DNA from: PCC-6802 sp943367755
GTDB lineage: Bacteria > Cyanobacteriota > Cyanobacteriia > Pseudanabaenales > Pseudanabaenaceae
Direction: 5' to 3'
Length of the DNA stretch: 64,000 bases
Assembly (NCBI GenBank): GCA_943367755.1
Contig: CALRKB020000005.1
Location: 94,862 to 158,861, forward strand
In this document: positions 8,225 to 17,144 of the stretch, piece by piece
Layout of the letters: each line of letters opens with the position of its first letter
How positions within the stretch are numbered: the first letter of the stretch is position 1
The notes under the pieces: model-generated
The model's database searches: none
What the model was told of the DNA's origin: nothing
The model's input: only the letters and a program-made list of their open reading frames with translations
Translations under genes and position numbers: made by a program

Positions 8225-9097
8225 TTAGTTCACCTCCATCCAGGCGATACATTTTTGCATTTCTTGTCGCATGGTGTCGCGATCGCTATGATAGCGGCGA
8301 CCGTGTCCTGGCAATACCCACTCAAAATCATAGCGAGCTAATTTTCGCATTGACTCAGTTGTGGCTGGCCAGGAGTACCAGTTCGCAGACCTGAACGCAA
8401 TCAATTGATTTAATCTTGCCGACCAAGCCAGGTGATCGCCAGAAAAGAGAAATTTATTTTGATAGAGCAAAACCGTATGGCCTTTAGTATGTCCCGGCAC
8501 GGTAATAATCAGCAAGTCTGGAGCCAATTGCAAAGGTTCTATTCCCGTAATTGGCATCTCAATATTGCGAGTACCAGCGTTGATTTCGTCTTCGTGCAAA
8601 ATGCGATCGCAACCAAAGCGATCGCGAAATTTCTGATGATCGGCCACGTCATCGCGATGGGTGAGATACATGTAACGAATGCCCCCCATATTCTCTAGTT
8701 GACTCACCAGTGGTGGCGCAAAGCGCGGCGAGTCCACCAGAATATTACCTTCTGGTCTTTGAATAAAATAACTAGCTGCTCCAAAGGAATTTTCGGCATG
8801 GAAGCCACAGTGATAGATATTATCTGCGACAGGAATTGGGAAGCTCTGTTGCACTGAGACAATATCTCGTGGTTTTTCCACAGTGCCAATTGAAGCCGTG
8901 GGACAAGCAAGGAGAGCCTGCATAGCCTTTAGTCTTTCGGTCTCATTTTGAGGTTGATGGTAAACCGCCGATTGTCCATCTGCGTAATCGAATACCTCAG
9001 GAGCCATCCAGCGACAGGTATCGCAGTCGATGCAAGTACTGTCGACATAGAGATCGCCACTAATATTCTGCGATCGCCGTTGTTGTAATTTAGCCAT
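8225..9097 (-). CDS. Ferredoxin-like domain fused to metallo-beta-lactamase hydrolase
   Basis: The 290-residue protein has two parts. Residues 15-70 form a small ferredoxin-like domain with Cys22, Cys25, Cys28 and Cys65 (CIDCDTC, then ACPTASIG), enough for one [4Fe-4S] cluster. Residues 85-290 are a metallo-beta-lactamase fold with THRDDVADH, VPGHTKGHT, FSGDHL and LPGHG as metal-site motifs. Members of the fold hydrolyse thioesters, lactones or nucleic acids, or reduce O2 when paired with flavin domains; none of these is specified here. The first motif reads HRDDVADH rather than the classic HxHxDH. The fused cluster hints at redox sensing or electron transfer. Confidence 0.85.
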   Translation of the reverse strand: MAKLQQRRSQNISGDLYVDSTCIDCDTCRWMAPEVFDYADGQSAVYHQPQNETERLKAMQALLACPTASIGTVEKPRDIVSVQQSFPIPVADNIYHCGFHAENSFGAASYFIQRPEGNILVDSPRFAPPLVSQLENMGGIRYMYLTHRDDVADHQKFRDRFGCDRILHEDEINAGTRNIEMPITGIEPLQLAPDLLIITVPGHTKGHTVLLYQNKFLFSGDHLAWSARLNQLIAFRSANWYSWPATTESMRKLARYDFEWVLPGHGRRYHSDRDTMRQEMQKCIAWMEVN

Positions 9098-9205
9098 TTT
9101 TTATATGCGCCTACGACTGCCAAACCAATGCTTTCATGTCGATCGCTATTTTACTGTAAGGGCAAACCTGAGTGTTTACCCTGTTTTGGGCTCAAGTAAA
9201 AACCG

Positions 9206-10111
9206 CTATTTGATATTAGAGACATTTGGCACAAAGTTCTGCAATCCAATGGGAGGACGAATATAGTCTACTTCTTCCTGTCGCGGTGGTAGCTCCATTG
9301 GTGCGGGTGTCAAATCTTCATAAGGGATGAGGCTGAGGAAATGGGTAATACAGTTGAGACGCGCTTTCTTCTTATCATCGGCATCAACTACATGCCAGGG
9401 TGACAGTCTGGTATCTGTGGAATCAAACATATCATCCTTAGCCCTGGAATATTCCACCCATTTGGTTCGAGCTTGCAGATCCATAGGGCTGAGCTTCCAT
9501 CGCTTGGTCGGATTGTCGATACGTTCCTGGAAGCGCTTTTCCTGCTCTTCATCGCTGACTGAAAACCAGTACTTAATCAAGATAATGCCCGATCGCTGTA
9601 GCATCGACTCAAACTGAGGGCAGGAGCGAAAAAATTCTACATACTCCTCATGGGTGCAAAAGCCCATCACTCTCTCAACTCCAGCACGGTTGTACCAACT
9701 GCGATCGAACAGTACGATCTCGCCTGCGGAGGGTAGGTGAGCGGCATAGCGCTGGAAGTACCACTGCGTTTTCTCGCGCTCGGTAGGTACGCCCAAGGCT
9801 ACAACCCTACAGATACGTGGATTCAGGCATTCAGTAATGCGTTTAATCACGCCACCTTTGCCAGCGGCATCTCGTCCCTCAAAAATCACAACAATTTTTA
9901 AACCTTGATGCTTCACCCATTCCTGCAACTTAACTAACTCAATATGCAGGCGGGCTAGCTCTTGCTCGTAGAATTTCTTGCTGAGTTTCTTAGTTGTAGC
10001 TGGGTTTATAGCCCCTACCTGATTACCTTTACTACTCTTATCCTTCTGCACCTTCATAACCAGGACATCTTTATGTCCGTCAGTATGCCCGTTTTTCCCT
10101 TTCTTTGCCAT
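9206..10111 (-). CDS. ppk2: Polyphosphate kinase 2 family protein
   Basis: The PPK2 domain contains Walker A GRDAAGKGG, the lid region LGVPTEREKTQWYFQRY, and Walker B FDRSWYNRAGVERVMGF. A Lys/Gly-rich N-terminal extension of about 60 residues precedes it. PPK2 enzymes move phosphate between polyphosphate and nucleotides (NDP/NMP to NTP/NDP, or the reverse). The single-domain length fits class I/III. The ATG at 10111 is preferred because the only longer reading needs a TTG; a GGCAGGGG stretch lies just upstream. The gene stands alone, about 100 bp after the metallo-beta-lactamase gene. Confidence 0.9.
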   Translation of the reverse strand: MAKKGKNGHTDGHKDVLVMKVQKDKSSKGNQVGAINPATTKKLSKKFYEQELARLHIELVKLQEWVKHQGLKIVVIFEGRDAAGKGGVIKRITECLNPRICRVVALGVPTEREKTQWYFQRYAAHLPSAGEIVLFDRSWYNRAGVERVMGFCTHEEYVEFFRSCPQFESMLQRSGIILIKYWFSVSDEEQEKRFQERIDNPTKRWKLSPMDLQARTKWVEYSRAKDDMFDSTDTRLSPWHVVDADDKKKARLNCITHFLSLIPYEDLTPAPMELPPRQEEVDYIRPPIGLQNFVPNVSNIK

Positions 10112-10259
10112 ACTTGCCCCTGCCTTAACTATTGAATACCACCTCAATTGTAAGTAGCACTAACCACTTGGTCTGCATTTGTTTACACTATTTTCCCGAT
10201 CTGGAATCGTTGGCGGACTGCCAGATGGTGCGGATAAGCTGTCTGCAAATCAAATCAAA

Positions 10260-11135
10260 TCAGATGGGATTGTAAATAGCTGCAACAAATCGCTCAATTC
10301 CAGCACGATCGCAATGAATCTGAATTCGATCGTAGCACTTCATCTCCATAAGCATATTTACAACAATTGGCGCTTGACCGATCGCCAATTCCACAACCCA
10401 ATATCCTCCTGTCATCAGATATAAGGGAGCAGTAGTAATGAGATGTCTCACTGCATCCAGGCCATCAATCCCACCATCTAGGGCAAGGTGCGGTTCGCAA
10501 TCTCTGACCTCTGGTTGCAGGTGCTCGATCTCTTTTGTTGGAATGTAGGGAGGATTAGATACCATGCCTGTAATTTTCCTCTTAAGTGCTGCTAGCGGCT
10601 CAAACCAATTGCCGTGATAAAACTTAACTCTGTTCTCTAGTCCGCATCTCTGAGCATTTTGCTGCGCGATCGCCAACGACTCCACACTGCGATCGACGGC
10701 ATGAATATTGGCATCGGGTAAAGCTTGGGCTAAACCAAGTGCGATCGCGCCACTACCCGTACCCAAATCGACCCACTCACCCGATTTAATTTGATTGTGA
10801 TCGCAGTAATCCTGCACCAGATCGATTAATAGCTCCGTTTCAGGGCGTGGAATCAGTACTGCTGGAGAAACGAGTAATTCCAAATCTCGCCAGGTAGTTG
10901 CACCCGCCAGGTACTGCACGGGCAGGCGATCGCGCAGTCGCTGTTGCCACAGGCGATCTAGCTTTTGCAGTACGGATGGCTCAAGATTCACGCGTTTCAG
11001 GCGTAAAGACAGTTTATCAATGCCAGCCACGCGTTCCAGCAACCACTCTAGTTCGACGGTCGGAATTTTAGCTGAGATTGCCTCTTGGCGAGAGCGATCG
11101 TACCATTCCCAAAACTTCAGAAACGATTTTGTCAT
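10260..11135 (-). CDS. prmC: Release-factor glutamine N5-methyltransferase
   Basis: The 291-residue class I SAM methyltransferase has an N-terminal helical domain (residues 1-95), PRPETELLIDLV, the SAM loop WVDLGTGSGAIALGLAQALP, and the catalytic SNPPYIP motif that binds the glutamine amide. PrmC methylates the Gln of the GGQ motif in peptide release factors 1 and 2, tuning translation termination. The length and motif order match PrmC/HemK. It begins at an ATG and is divergent from the DUF3598-like gene, with about 60 bp between the two starts. Confidence 0.93.
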   Translation of the reverse strand: MTKSFLKFWEWYDRSRQEAISAKIPTVELEWLLERVAGIDKLSLRLKRVNLEPSVLQKLDRLWQQRLRDRLPVQYLAGATTWRDLELLVSPAVLIPRPETELLIDLVQDYCDHNQIKSGEWVDLGTGSGAIALGLAQALPDANIHAVDRSVESLAIAQQNAQRCGLENRVKFYHGNWFEPLAALKRKITGMVSNPPYIPTKEIEHLQPEVRDCEPHLALDGGIDGLDAVRHLITTAPLYLMTGGYWVVELAIGQAPIVVNMLMEMKCYDRIQIHCDRAGIERFVAAIYNPI

Positions 11136-11195
11136 CGAGAGCCTCTATCCGGCTTGGCAGTAAAATTAAATTGTTCACTCAGATACAGAAATCCC

Positions 11196-11990
11196 ATGAG
11201 TCCCCAACAAGAACAAAACTGGTTGAACCTATTTGGGCAATATACACCAGAGGGTACAACCTGGCACGCTTTAACCACAGTCTATTCTCTCGATTTACAA
11301 GTAATTCGCGCCTACCAATTCACGCGCAGATTTAGCATTAATCCCGAACGGACTATTGTTTATCATCAGAATACTTATTATTTGCCAGACGGCCAGACCA
11401 AAGAACAAAGCTGGGAGATTGAGAAGGAAAAATGCAATCAAGCTGATGGCGTATTTCATCCTGAATCCGAATATATGAGAGCGATTGGCTTTGGCAACGG
11501 CACTAGCATTTGGGTGTCTCAGCATTTCAAACCCAAGGGTAATTTTGGTTCGGAAGTTTTTATCAAACAACAAGATTGGCGCTATGGCATTATTCCAGTT
11601 TATCAAGATGGGAATTTAGATCGCTTAGTTCTGATTAAAGAACATCCCGAAAGATTTCCCGAACAACTGGACGAACAAAAGATCCATTCTGGATCGGGAA
11701 CGTGGCAAGTAAAGCACGTCAAAATGACTCCCGATTTGCAGGAATCAACAGATGAGTTAGTACAGATAGACTTGGATATTTACGCCACTAAGGCAGGGCA
11801 TAGTATTTATACTCTCCCCGAACAGATTATCCTAAATCTACCGATCGCTATCTCCGTGGGTGAAGGCTTTGACATTCTAGTGGGTAAGGAAATCTCCGAG
11901 AATAAGTATATGCAAATGAGAAGCAGTTATGACGCAACAGGAAAATTCAGCGGGTTAATCTCATCGGAATTCGCTAAATTGCATCCCTAA
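11196..11990 (+). CDS. DUF3598-like cyanobacterial protein
   Basis: The 264-residue protein starts at the ATG at 11196; a longer in-frame reading would run into the divergent prmC gene. There is no signal sequence or membrane helix. It begins QQEQNWLNLFGQYTPEGTTW and has alternating beta-strand-like segments (TTVYSLDLQVIRAYQ, SIWVSQHFKPKGNF, RLVLIKEH), like the lipocalin-type DUF3598 proteins of cyanobacteria that are distantly related to CpcT/CpeT lyases. The assignment is from the N-terminal pattern and overall shape. Biochemical role is unknown; a bilin or small-ligand binding role would be inference. Confidence 0.6.
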   Translation: MSPQQEQNWLNLFGQYTPEGTTWHALTTVYSLDLQVIRAYQFTRRFSINPERTIVYHQNTYYLPDGQTKEQSWEIEKEKCNQADGVFHPESEYMRAIGFGNGTSIWVSQHFKPKGNFGSEVFIKQQDWRYGIIPVYQDGNLDRLVLIKEHPERFPEQLDEQKIHSGSGTWQVKHVKMTPDLQESTDELVQIDLDIYATKAGHSIYTLPEQIILNLPIAISVGEGFDILVGKEISENKYMQMRSSYDATGKFSGLISSEFAKLHP

Positions 11991-12046
11991 TCACATGCGC
12001 GCTCGCTTAGATAGACAGGTAGATAGACAGGAGGACTGGCATCAAT

Positions 12047-12541
12047 CTAGACAATTTCAAATTCCAAGTTGTAACTAGCTAAAAGGTCGCAAGTAAAATG
12101 GTCGTTGATATTCGTATCACTCAGTTCTAGATTGTAAAAATCCACAAATTCGTGTTCAAAATACGGCCCCGCATGCCACGTACCGCGATTGAGTTTAATA
12201 AAGCAATTGCCAGGAATGCGAAATGCATTAATGGTTTCTGGTTCGACTTGGGATAATCCCATTGCTGAAGGTGGAGCGACAGCGATCGCCCATTCCTTTC
12301 CATCTAGTGCTCCCAAACATTGCGTACATTGGATATGCCGCGTGATGCGATGAAACTTCTGCCCTTGCCCCGATAAGCGCATAATATAAAATCTGGGAAT
12401 GCCACCCTCTAGGTCTAACTGGGCGTCGCGATCGCCAAAAGGTTTACCATCAACTGAGGGATAGATAACCTGTCCAAAGGGATGAAAGTTCTCTTCACTA
12501 ATTGTATGGGCTTTAAGTTTTCGCAATCCAAACTCAGGCAT
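12047..12541 (-). CDS. Ureidoglycolate lyase (AllA) family protein
   Basis: The 164-residue cupin-fold protein has the AllA pattern: EENFHPFGQVI near the N-terminus, RITRHIQCTQCLGALDG, WAIAVAPPS, and GTWHAGPYF, the His-containing catalytic strand. AllA turns ureidoglycolate into glyoxylate and urea in purine/allantoin breakdown. No other allantoin genes are in the window, so the substrate is uncertain. The ATG at 12541 is chosen; an in-frame TTG at 12559 would add six residues and overlap the end of the RTX-like gene by four bases, so translational coupling cannot be excluded. Confidence 0.75.
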   Translation of the reverse strand: MPEFGLRKLKAHTISEENFHPFGQVIYPSVDGKPFGDRDAQLDLEGGIPRFYIMRLSGQGQKFHRITRHIQCTQCLGALDGKEWAIAVAPPSAMGLSQVEPETINAFRIPGNCFIKLNRGTWHAGPYFEHEFVDFYNLELSDTNINDHFTCDLLASYNLEFEIV

Positions 12542-12555
12542 AGTTAGCTGGTGTA

Positions 12556-13389
12556 TCAACTGATCACAAGGTGACTGGCAACTCGATCTGGAGTTTGTCC
12601 GATGACTACACCCAAAAAGCCTCCATTCGAGCCTAATGTAATTACTGTATCATTCGCGGTTATGAACGTATCAGCACCGCTGACAAAGAAATTAAAATCC
12701 GCTCCTGACAATAGGTTGACGAATTCGCCTTGTATAGTATTAGAGATAGCCAGCGTATCGCCAGTATTGCTACGGTCGAAGGTATTATCATTAAAATCAA
12801 GTAAAACATGGGCTTGAGCTGGGTCAAATACGGTTGTAGCGGCACTGAGTACAAACACATCCCTACCACTATCTCCCCGCATAAAGGTCTGGCCAAAGCC
12901 TGCGTAAAGCACATCATCGCCGCTGCCGCCAGCAAGGAAACCACCATCGACACTAGCTATCAACGTATCGTTACCTGCCTCACCTGTAATCACGTCAAAC
13001 CCGCCATCACCGTAAATGACATCGTTACTTGCCGAACCAGTAAGACGATCGTCACTGACTGAACCAACAATGCTGTTATCAGCATAACCGTAGACATCGT
13101 AGGGTACTGAGCGATCGTAACCATAGATGTCAAATGAGGATAAGGCATCAAGACCCAAGACAGCAAAGGTGGCTAAACCGCCATAACCAAAGATATCAAA
13201 GGGAACTGAGTTATCAAAGGTATTAAAATCCCCAGGGAAAGGAACTGAGTTATCAAAGGTATTAAAATCCCCAGGGAAAGGAACTGAGTTGTCAAAGGTA
13301 TTAAAATCCCCAGGGATTGAATCGTCAAATAAACCAAATGCATTGGCAAGATCGTCAGCGAAATTAAGCAGATCGGAAAGCGTGTCCAT
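12556..13389 (-). CDS. RTX-like calcium-binding repeat protein with internal 13-residue repeats
   Basis: The 277-residue acidic protein has no classical signal sequence. Residues about 20-62 hold three tandem copies of a 13-residue unit (FNTFDNSVPFPGD). Residues about 110-190 contain RTX-type nonapeptides (GSASNDVIYGDGGFDVITG, GGSGDDVLYAG), which bind Ca2+ in a beta-roll. The C-terminal 80 residues (VLLDFNDNTFDRSNTGDTL and onward) resemble the type I secretion end domain of such proteins. Export by an ABC/HlyD/TolC system is the usual route; an HlyD-like gene lies at position 6 but is not linked. Function is probably surface or matrix related. Confidence 0.75.
   Translation of the reverse strand: MDTLSDLLNFADDLANAFGLFDDSIPGDFNTFDNSVPFPGDFNTFDNSVPFPGDFNTFDNSVPFDIFGYGGLATFAVLGLDALSSFDIYGYDRSVPYDVYGYADNSIVGSVSDDRLTGSASNDVIYGDGGFDVITGEAGNDTLIASVDGGFLAGGSGDDVLYAGFGQTFMRGDSGRDVFVLSAATTVFDPAQAHVLLDFNDNTFDRSNTGDTLAISNTIQGEFVNLLSGADFNFFVSGADTFITANDTVITLGSNGGFLGVVIGQTPDRVASHLVIS
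13202..13318. repeat. Three tandem 39-bp repeats inside the RTX-like gene
   Basis: Three consecutive 39-bp units begin at 13202, 13241 and 13280. They differ at very few positions (one tta/ttg change and the last unit's end). The unit length is a multiple of three, so copy changes keep the reading frame. This looks like a recent slippage expansion. Confidence 0.95.
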
Positions 13390-13456
13390 ATCAGACCCTC
13401 CCTCTTAAATGCAGAATGAGTCTCAAATTAGTCTTTGATCTAAGTATAGCGAGAAC

Positions 13457-14866
13457 CTAAAAGTGTTGGTGCGATCGCGCTTCCGTCGCCGCCCTAACAA
13501 AACCTGCCGCAACTGAGGGATTACTACCCCAATGCAAATGCAAATAGGAAGCTAAGAAATTATGTCTACCCCACCCTTCGGTACCGAGATCGCGACCAGC
13601 ATAATTCTTTAACTGGTAAAGTGGCAGATCGGATGCAACAGTCTGACGGGAGCGATGGAATTCATGGCCCCAAACAGGTCGATGATCGCTAGGTAGCCAG
13701 GGTTGGGTATTTATTGCCGAAGTTAGTACCTGACAACACCGATAGCCAAGAGTCAACTTGTCAGTCATGATCGTCTGTGTCGGAATCGCGCCTACCATGG
13801 CAAATTGATTGCCCACAAAGTCAGCGATCGCCTCACTGAGATACATTAAACCGCCGCATTCAGCGTAGATCGGTAAGTGAACTTGTTGGCGGATCGAAGC
13901 GATCGCGCCTTGATTCTCCGCTAGTTGTGCTGCGAAGATTTCAGGGAAACCTCCACCAAAATATAGGCCGTGGATCTGGTCGGGTAGTTGGGCATCATCG
14001 AGCGGACTCCAATCGACTAATTCCGCTCCCAGTTTTTCCAGAATATCCAGGTTATCGGCATAGTAGAAGTTGAAAGCGCGATCGCGTGCCACTGCGATTC
14101 TGACCTTTGCATTTATAGGTTTATTGGGCTGATGCTGCGCTGCATTTGTCAGTAATGGCTGAGGAGAAATGGCGGGAATGCTTTGGGAATTTCGGATCAG
14201 AGGCATGAGATTTTCCCAATCAAAGCAGCGCTTGCCCAGATCGGCTAAGCGATCGATGATTTGATCGAAATTAGCAATTTCGGTGCTGGGAATTAGCCCC
14301 AAGTGGCGATCGCTCAGCTTAATGCCTTCTTCACGGGGAATAATCCCCAAAACCGGAATCCCCAATGGCGCAATCGCTTCGAGCAATATCTCGCGGTGGC
14401 GATCGCTACCTACGCGATTGAGGATGACTCCAGCTAGCTGAATATCCTTATCGAAGTGATGGTAACCGTAGATCGTTGCTGCCAGCGATCGCGACATCCG
14501 ACTGCAATCAATCGCTAGAATTACAGAGACAGATTTGCCCAACAGTTTCACCACATGGGCGGTACTACCAAACTCATCGCTACCAGCGCCGTCAAATAAA
14601 CCCATGACGCCTTCGATCGCAGCACCATCTGCATTAGCACTATGCTTAGCAAAGCAGGATTGCACATATTGATTAGACGTAATCACAGGATCGAGATTGC
14701 GACAAGGGCGACCCGTAATCGCAGTATGAAACATCGGGTCGATATAATCTGGCCCCACCTTAAAAGACTGTACATCCACCCCCCAGCGTTGCAATGCCGC
14801 CAGAATTGCAAGGGTTATAGTTGTTTTACCAACACCGCTATGAGTTCCAGCAATAGCGATCGGCAT
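13457..14866 (-). CDS. cobB: Cobyrinate a,c-diamide synthase
   Basis: The 469-residue protein has an N-terminal P-loop domain (GTHSGVGKTT, residues 7-16), KVGPDYIDPMFH for substrate binding, and a C-terminal class I glutamine amidotransferase domain starting near LYFGGGFPEIFA. Its nucleophile Cys is in YAECGGLMYL, and a late HEFHRS segment follows. CobB/CbiA amidates the a and c carboxylates of cobyrinate during cobalamin (or pseudocobalamin) synthesis, using ATP and glutamine. It is the only cobalamin gene seen here. It begins with ATG 11 bp from the M23 peptidase gene on the same strand. Confidence 0.93.
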   Translation of the reverse strand: MPIAIAGTHSGVGKTTITLAILAALQRWGVDVQSFKVGPDYIDPMFHTAITGRPCRNLDPVITSNQYVQSCFAKHSANADGAAIEGVMGLFDGAGSDEFGSTAHVVKLLGKSVSVILAIDCSRMSRSLAATIYGYHHFDKDIQLAGVILNRVGSDRHREILLEAIAPLGIPVLGIIPREEGIKLSDRHLGLIPSTEIANFDQIIDRLADLGKRCFDWENLMPLIRNSQSIPAISPQPLLTNAAQHQPNKPINAKVRIAVARDRAFNFYYADNLDILEKLGAELVDWSPLDDAQLPDQIHGLYFGGGFPEIFAAQLAENQGAIASIRQQVHLPIYAECGGLMYLSEAIADFVGNQFAMVGAIPTQTIMTDKLTLGYRCCQVLTSAINTQPWLPSDHRPVWGHEFHRSRQTVASDLPLYQLKNYAGRDLGTEGWGRHNFLASYLHLHWGSNPSVAAGFVRAATEARSHQHF

Positions 14867-14877
14867 GATTGCCTTAC

Positions 14878-15744
14878 CTATCTTGCCGCTACGTCAAACA
14901 CAATATAGCGGTTTGGCAGGAAGGTCATGGGGTTGGTAGCATGCTTGCCATCTGGCTGCACCTCAAAATGTAAGTGAGGCCCCGTGCTCCTGCCCGTACT
15001 ACCAACTTCCGCAATTAGCTGCCCTTGCCTGACCTGTTGCCCCTTTCTCACTAAAATCCTATTCGTATGGGCATAAAGCGTACGGCTGCCATCATTATGG
15101 GTCACTTCTACCAAGTTGCCATAACCACCATCGTCCCACTCAGCATAACTAATAAACCCATCGGCGGCGGCCAGGATCGGCGCACCTGTGGGAGCACCAA
15201 TATCAATGCCCTTATGCATCTTTCTTTGACCCGTAATCGGGTGAATGCGCCAACCAAAGGCCGCAGTGATAATGCCATTAACTGGCCATACCATTGGGGC
15301 CGGAGTATTCAGTGTTGATTTTGCAACAGATTGAGGTAACTGTACAGACCAGTGACTGGTCGAACTAAGTGCTTTAAGTTGTAGTTGTTCGTTCTCTTCC
15401 AGGTTAAAGCTGGGGGCAAATTCAACCACCAGGCGTGTTGTATCTGCATCAACTTGCCCTACCCTCACTGCTTGCACCGCTTTGCCGATTGTCCGTCGTA
15501 CAGTTGGCCCTTTATATTTAGCCCCAGGCAAATCGATCACCAAACGTGTGGGGTTTTCGAGCACCTTCCCTTTGGGATAAATCTTTTTTTCCGTGGCAAA
15601 CTCGATGCGGTTGCGTGTGGTGTCAAATACAAAGGTTTCTAGCCGATTTGCTAGAACTGCTGGTGCAAGCATCATAGAGCCTACAAAGCAAGATACTAGC
15701 CACCATTTTTGATGTTTGGGACTTTGTTTCGAGCTATTAAACAT
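14878..15744 (-). CDS. AMIN-domain M23 metallopeptidase (murein hydrolase-like)
   Basis: The protein has a signal sequence (WWLVSCFVGSMMLAPAVLA), then an AMIN domain at about residues 35-120 (RNRIEFAT, NPTRLVIDLPGA, ADTTRLVVEF), which binds peptidoglycan. The M23 domain follows at about 155-280 and has the zinc ligands in MHKGIDIGAP and in GPHLHFEV. M23 enzymes cut peptide cross-bridges of peptidoglycan, and related AMIN/M23 proteins act in septum splitting. The ATG at 15744 is chosen because the signal sequence then starts normally; a GTG at 15786 would add 14 residues. It is probably co-transcribed with cobB. Confidence 0.88.
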   Translation of the reverse strand: MFNSSKQSPKHQKWWLVSCFVGSMMLAPAVLANRLETFVFDTTRNRIEFATEKKIYPKGKVLENPTRLVIDLPGAKYKGPTVRRTIGKAVQAVRVGQVDADTTRLVVEFAPSFNLEENEQLQLKALSSTSHWSVQLPQSVAKSTLNTPAPMVWPVNGIITAAFGWRIHPITGQRKMHKGIDIGAPTGAPILAAADGFISYAEWDDGGYGNLVEVTHNDGSRTLYAHTNRILVRKGQQVRQGQLIAEVGSTGRSTGPHLHFEVQPDGKHATNPMTFLPNRYIVFDVAAR

Positions 15745-15936
15745 TGGGTCTGTGTGTGTGAAGGAAGCAAAAAGGCGGAGAAACACCTATACCAGGAGTA
15801 AACTGGTTTAAGTGAAATAAATTAAGTGAAATAAATAAAAGTGGTCTGTGGAAGTTTACATTAATTTGCATCCCATAATCTATTTGTATAAAAAATTTAT
15901 ATGGGTAGTTTTAGATGCAGTTCTACAGTCAGAAAT

Positions 15937-16206
15937 ATGCAATCGATGAAATTGATTCTTTACAGTAAACCGGGCTGCCATCTTTGTGAGGGGTTGCTAG
16001 AAAAATTGCAACTGGTACAAGCCGTACCATTCGATCTGGAAATTCGTGATATCACCAGTAATCTCAACTGGTTTGAACAGTACCAATACGAAATACCTGT
16101 TCTTTGTTTCTGGGATGAGCAACTCAATCAAGAACGCAAGCTACCCCGCCTGTCACCTCGATCGCCCCTTACCAAGCTGGAAGAATTACTGAAACAATAT
16201 GCATAG
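15937..16206 (+). CDS. Glutaredoxin-like thiol-disulfide protein
   Basis: The small thioredoxin-fold protein of 89 residues begins MQSMKLILYSKPGCHLCEGL, with the redox pair Cys-His-Leu-Cys on the first helix and the cis-Pro segment YEIPVLCFWDE. This is the DUF836/glutaredoxin-like type. It lacks the GSH-binding TVP/CGG signature of classical glutaredoxins, so its reductant is uncertain. The stop codon overlaps the start of the GGDEF gene by eight bases, suggesting co-translation. A longer reading from 15901 is possible but adds an unconserved-looking tail. Confidence 0.8.
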   Translation: MQSMKLILYSKPGCHLCEGLLEKLQLVQAVPFDLEIRDITSNLNWFEQYQYEIPVLCFWDEQLNQERKLPRLSPRSPLTKLEELLKQYA

Positions 16207-17047
16207 CACGATGACAAGCTTGGCAAAAAAGGGTAAGCCATTTTGGACGATCGCAAGTTTCACAGCGATCGCTCTGATTGGCGTTGTCGATTATCTAACT
16301 GGTTACGAAATATCGCTTTCTTTGTTTTACTTAATCCCTATTGCCGCGATCGCTTGGTTTGTGGGTATTGGCCCTGGGATATGGGCATCCGCCATCTGTA
16401 CAATTGTGTGGGTAGCAGGAGATATTGCCGCAGAGCAAGTATATTTCTACACTTTCATTTACGCCTGGAACGCTTTGATGCGGTTGGGATTGTATATTTG
16501 CGTGGTTTTGTTAATGTCCATGCTGAAGAAAGCAATCCTGCGCGAACAAGCGCTTAACCGCACTGACAAGCTGACGGGAGCTGCCAATTCTCACTGTTTT
16601 TGGGACTTGGCTCAGATGGAAATTGATCGCTCTTCTAGATACAAGCGACCCTTAACCGTTGCCTATCTCGATCTAGATCGCCTCAAAACTATTAACAAAA
16701 AGTTTGGATACAGCGAAGGTGATGCTGTCCTCCGCACAGTTGTGGGTATCTGCAAAAAGTATTTAAGGACAACCGATCTAGTGGCTAGACTTGGCGACGA
16801 TGAATTTGCCTTTCTGCTGCCAGAAACTCCCCAGGAAGGGGCCGAAGTTGCGATGACCACACTACAATTGGCATTGGTGGAGGAAATGCAGAAAAATAAC
16901 TGGCCAGTTACATTTAGTATTGGTGTGTTGATCTGTGCCACAGTACCGCGAACAGTAGAGGAGACGATCGAAATTGCCGATAGCCTGATCTACTCTGCGA
17001 AGAAGGGCGGCAAGAATGCCATTTGTTACGCTACCTATATTGGTTAG
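16199..17047 (+). CDS. Membrane-anchored GGDEF-domain protein (putative diguanylate cyclase)
   Basis: The 282-residue protein has about three to four N-terminal hydrophobic helices (ALIGVVDYLTG, LFYLIPIAAIAWFVGI, SAICTIVWVAGDI, LMRLGLYICVVLLMSML; residues about 15-105) followed by a GGDEF domain at about 120-280. The active loop reads RLGDDEF, with Asp in place of the second Gly; such variants occur in active enzymes, but activity must be tested. No inhibitory RxxD site is visible. Diguanylate cyclases make c-di-GMP, which controls motility and aggregation. The ATG at 16199 overlaps the previous stop; a second ATG lies 12 bases on. Confidence 0.87.
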   Translation: MHSTMTSLAKKGKPFWTIASFTAIALIGVVDYLTGYEISLSLFYLIPIAAIAWFVGIGPGIWASAICTIVWVAGDIAAEQVYFYTFIYAWNALMRLGLYICVVLLMSMLKKAILREQALNRTDKLTGAANSHCFWDLAQMEIDRSSRYKRPLTVAYLDLDRLKTINKKFGYSEGDAVLRTVVGICKKYLRTTDLVARLGDDEFAFLLPETPQEGAEVAMTTLQLALVEEMQKNNWPVTFSIGVLICATVPRTVEETIEIADSLIYSAKKGGKNAICYATYIG

Positions 17048-17144
17048 GTAACAGAAAATGTTTCCCCCTTGAATTCTTTTCGATGTGAAGTTATTTTAAG
17101 TTGCATTAAAGTGCCCATACAGAGAGTCAGGTGAGGAGATATCT

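Noticed and set aside
12009..12032. Small direct repeat agatagacagg twice
   Set aside because: Two short copies only, with no further structure; likely simple slippage.
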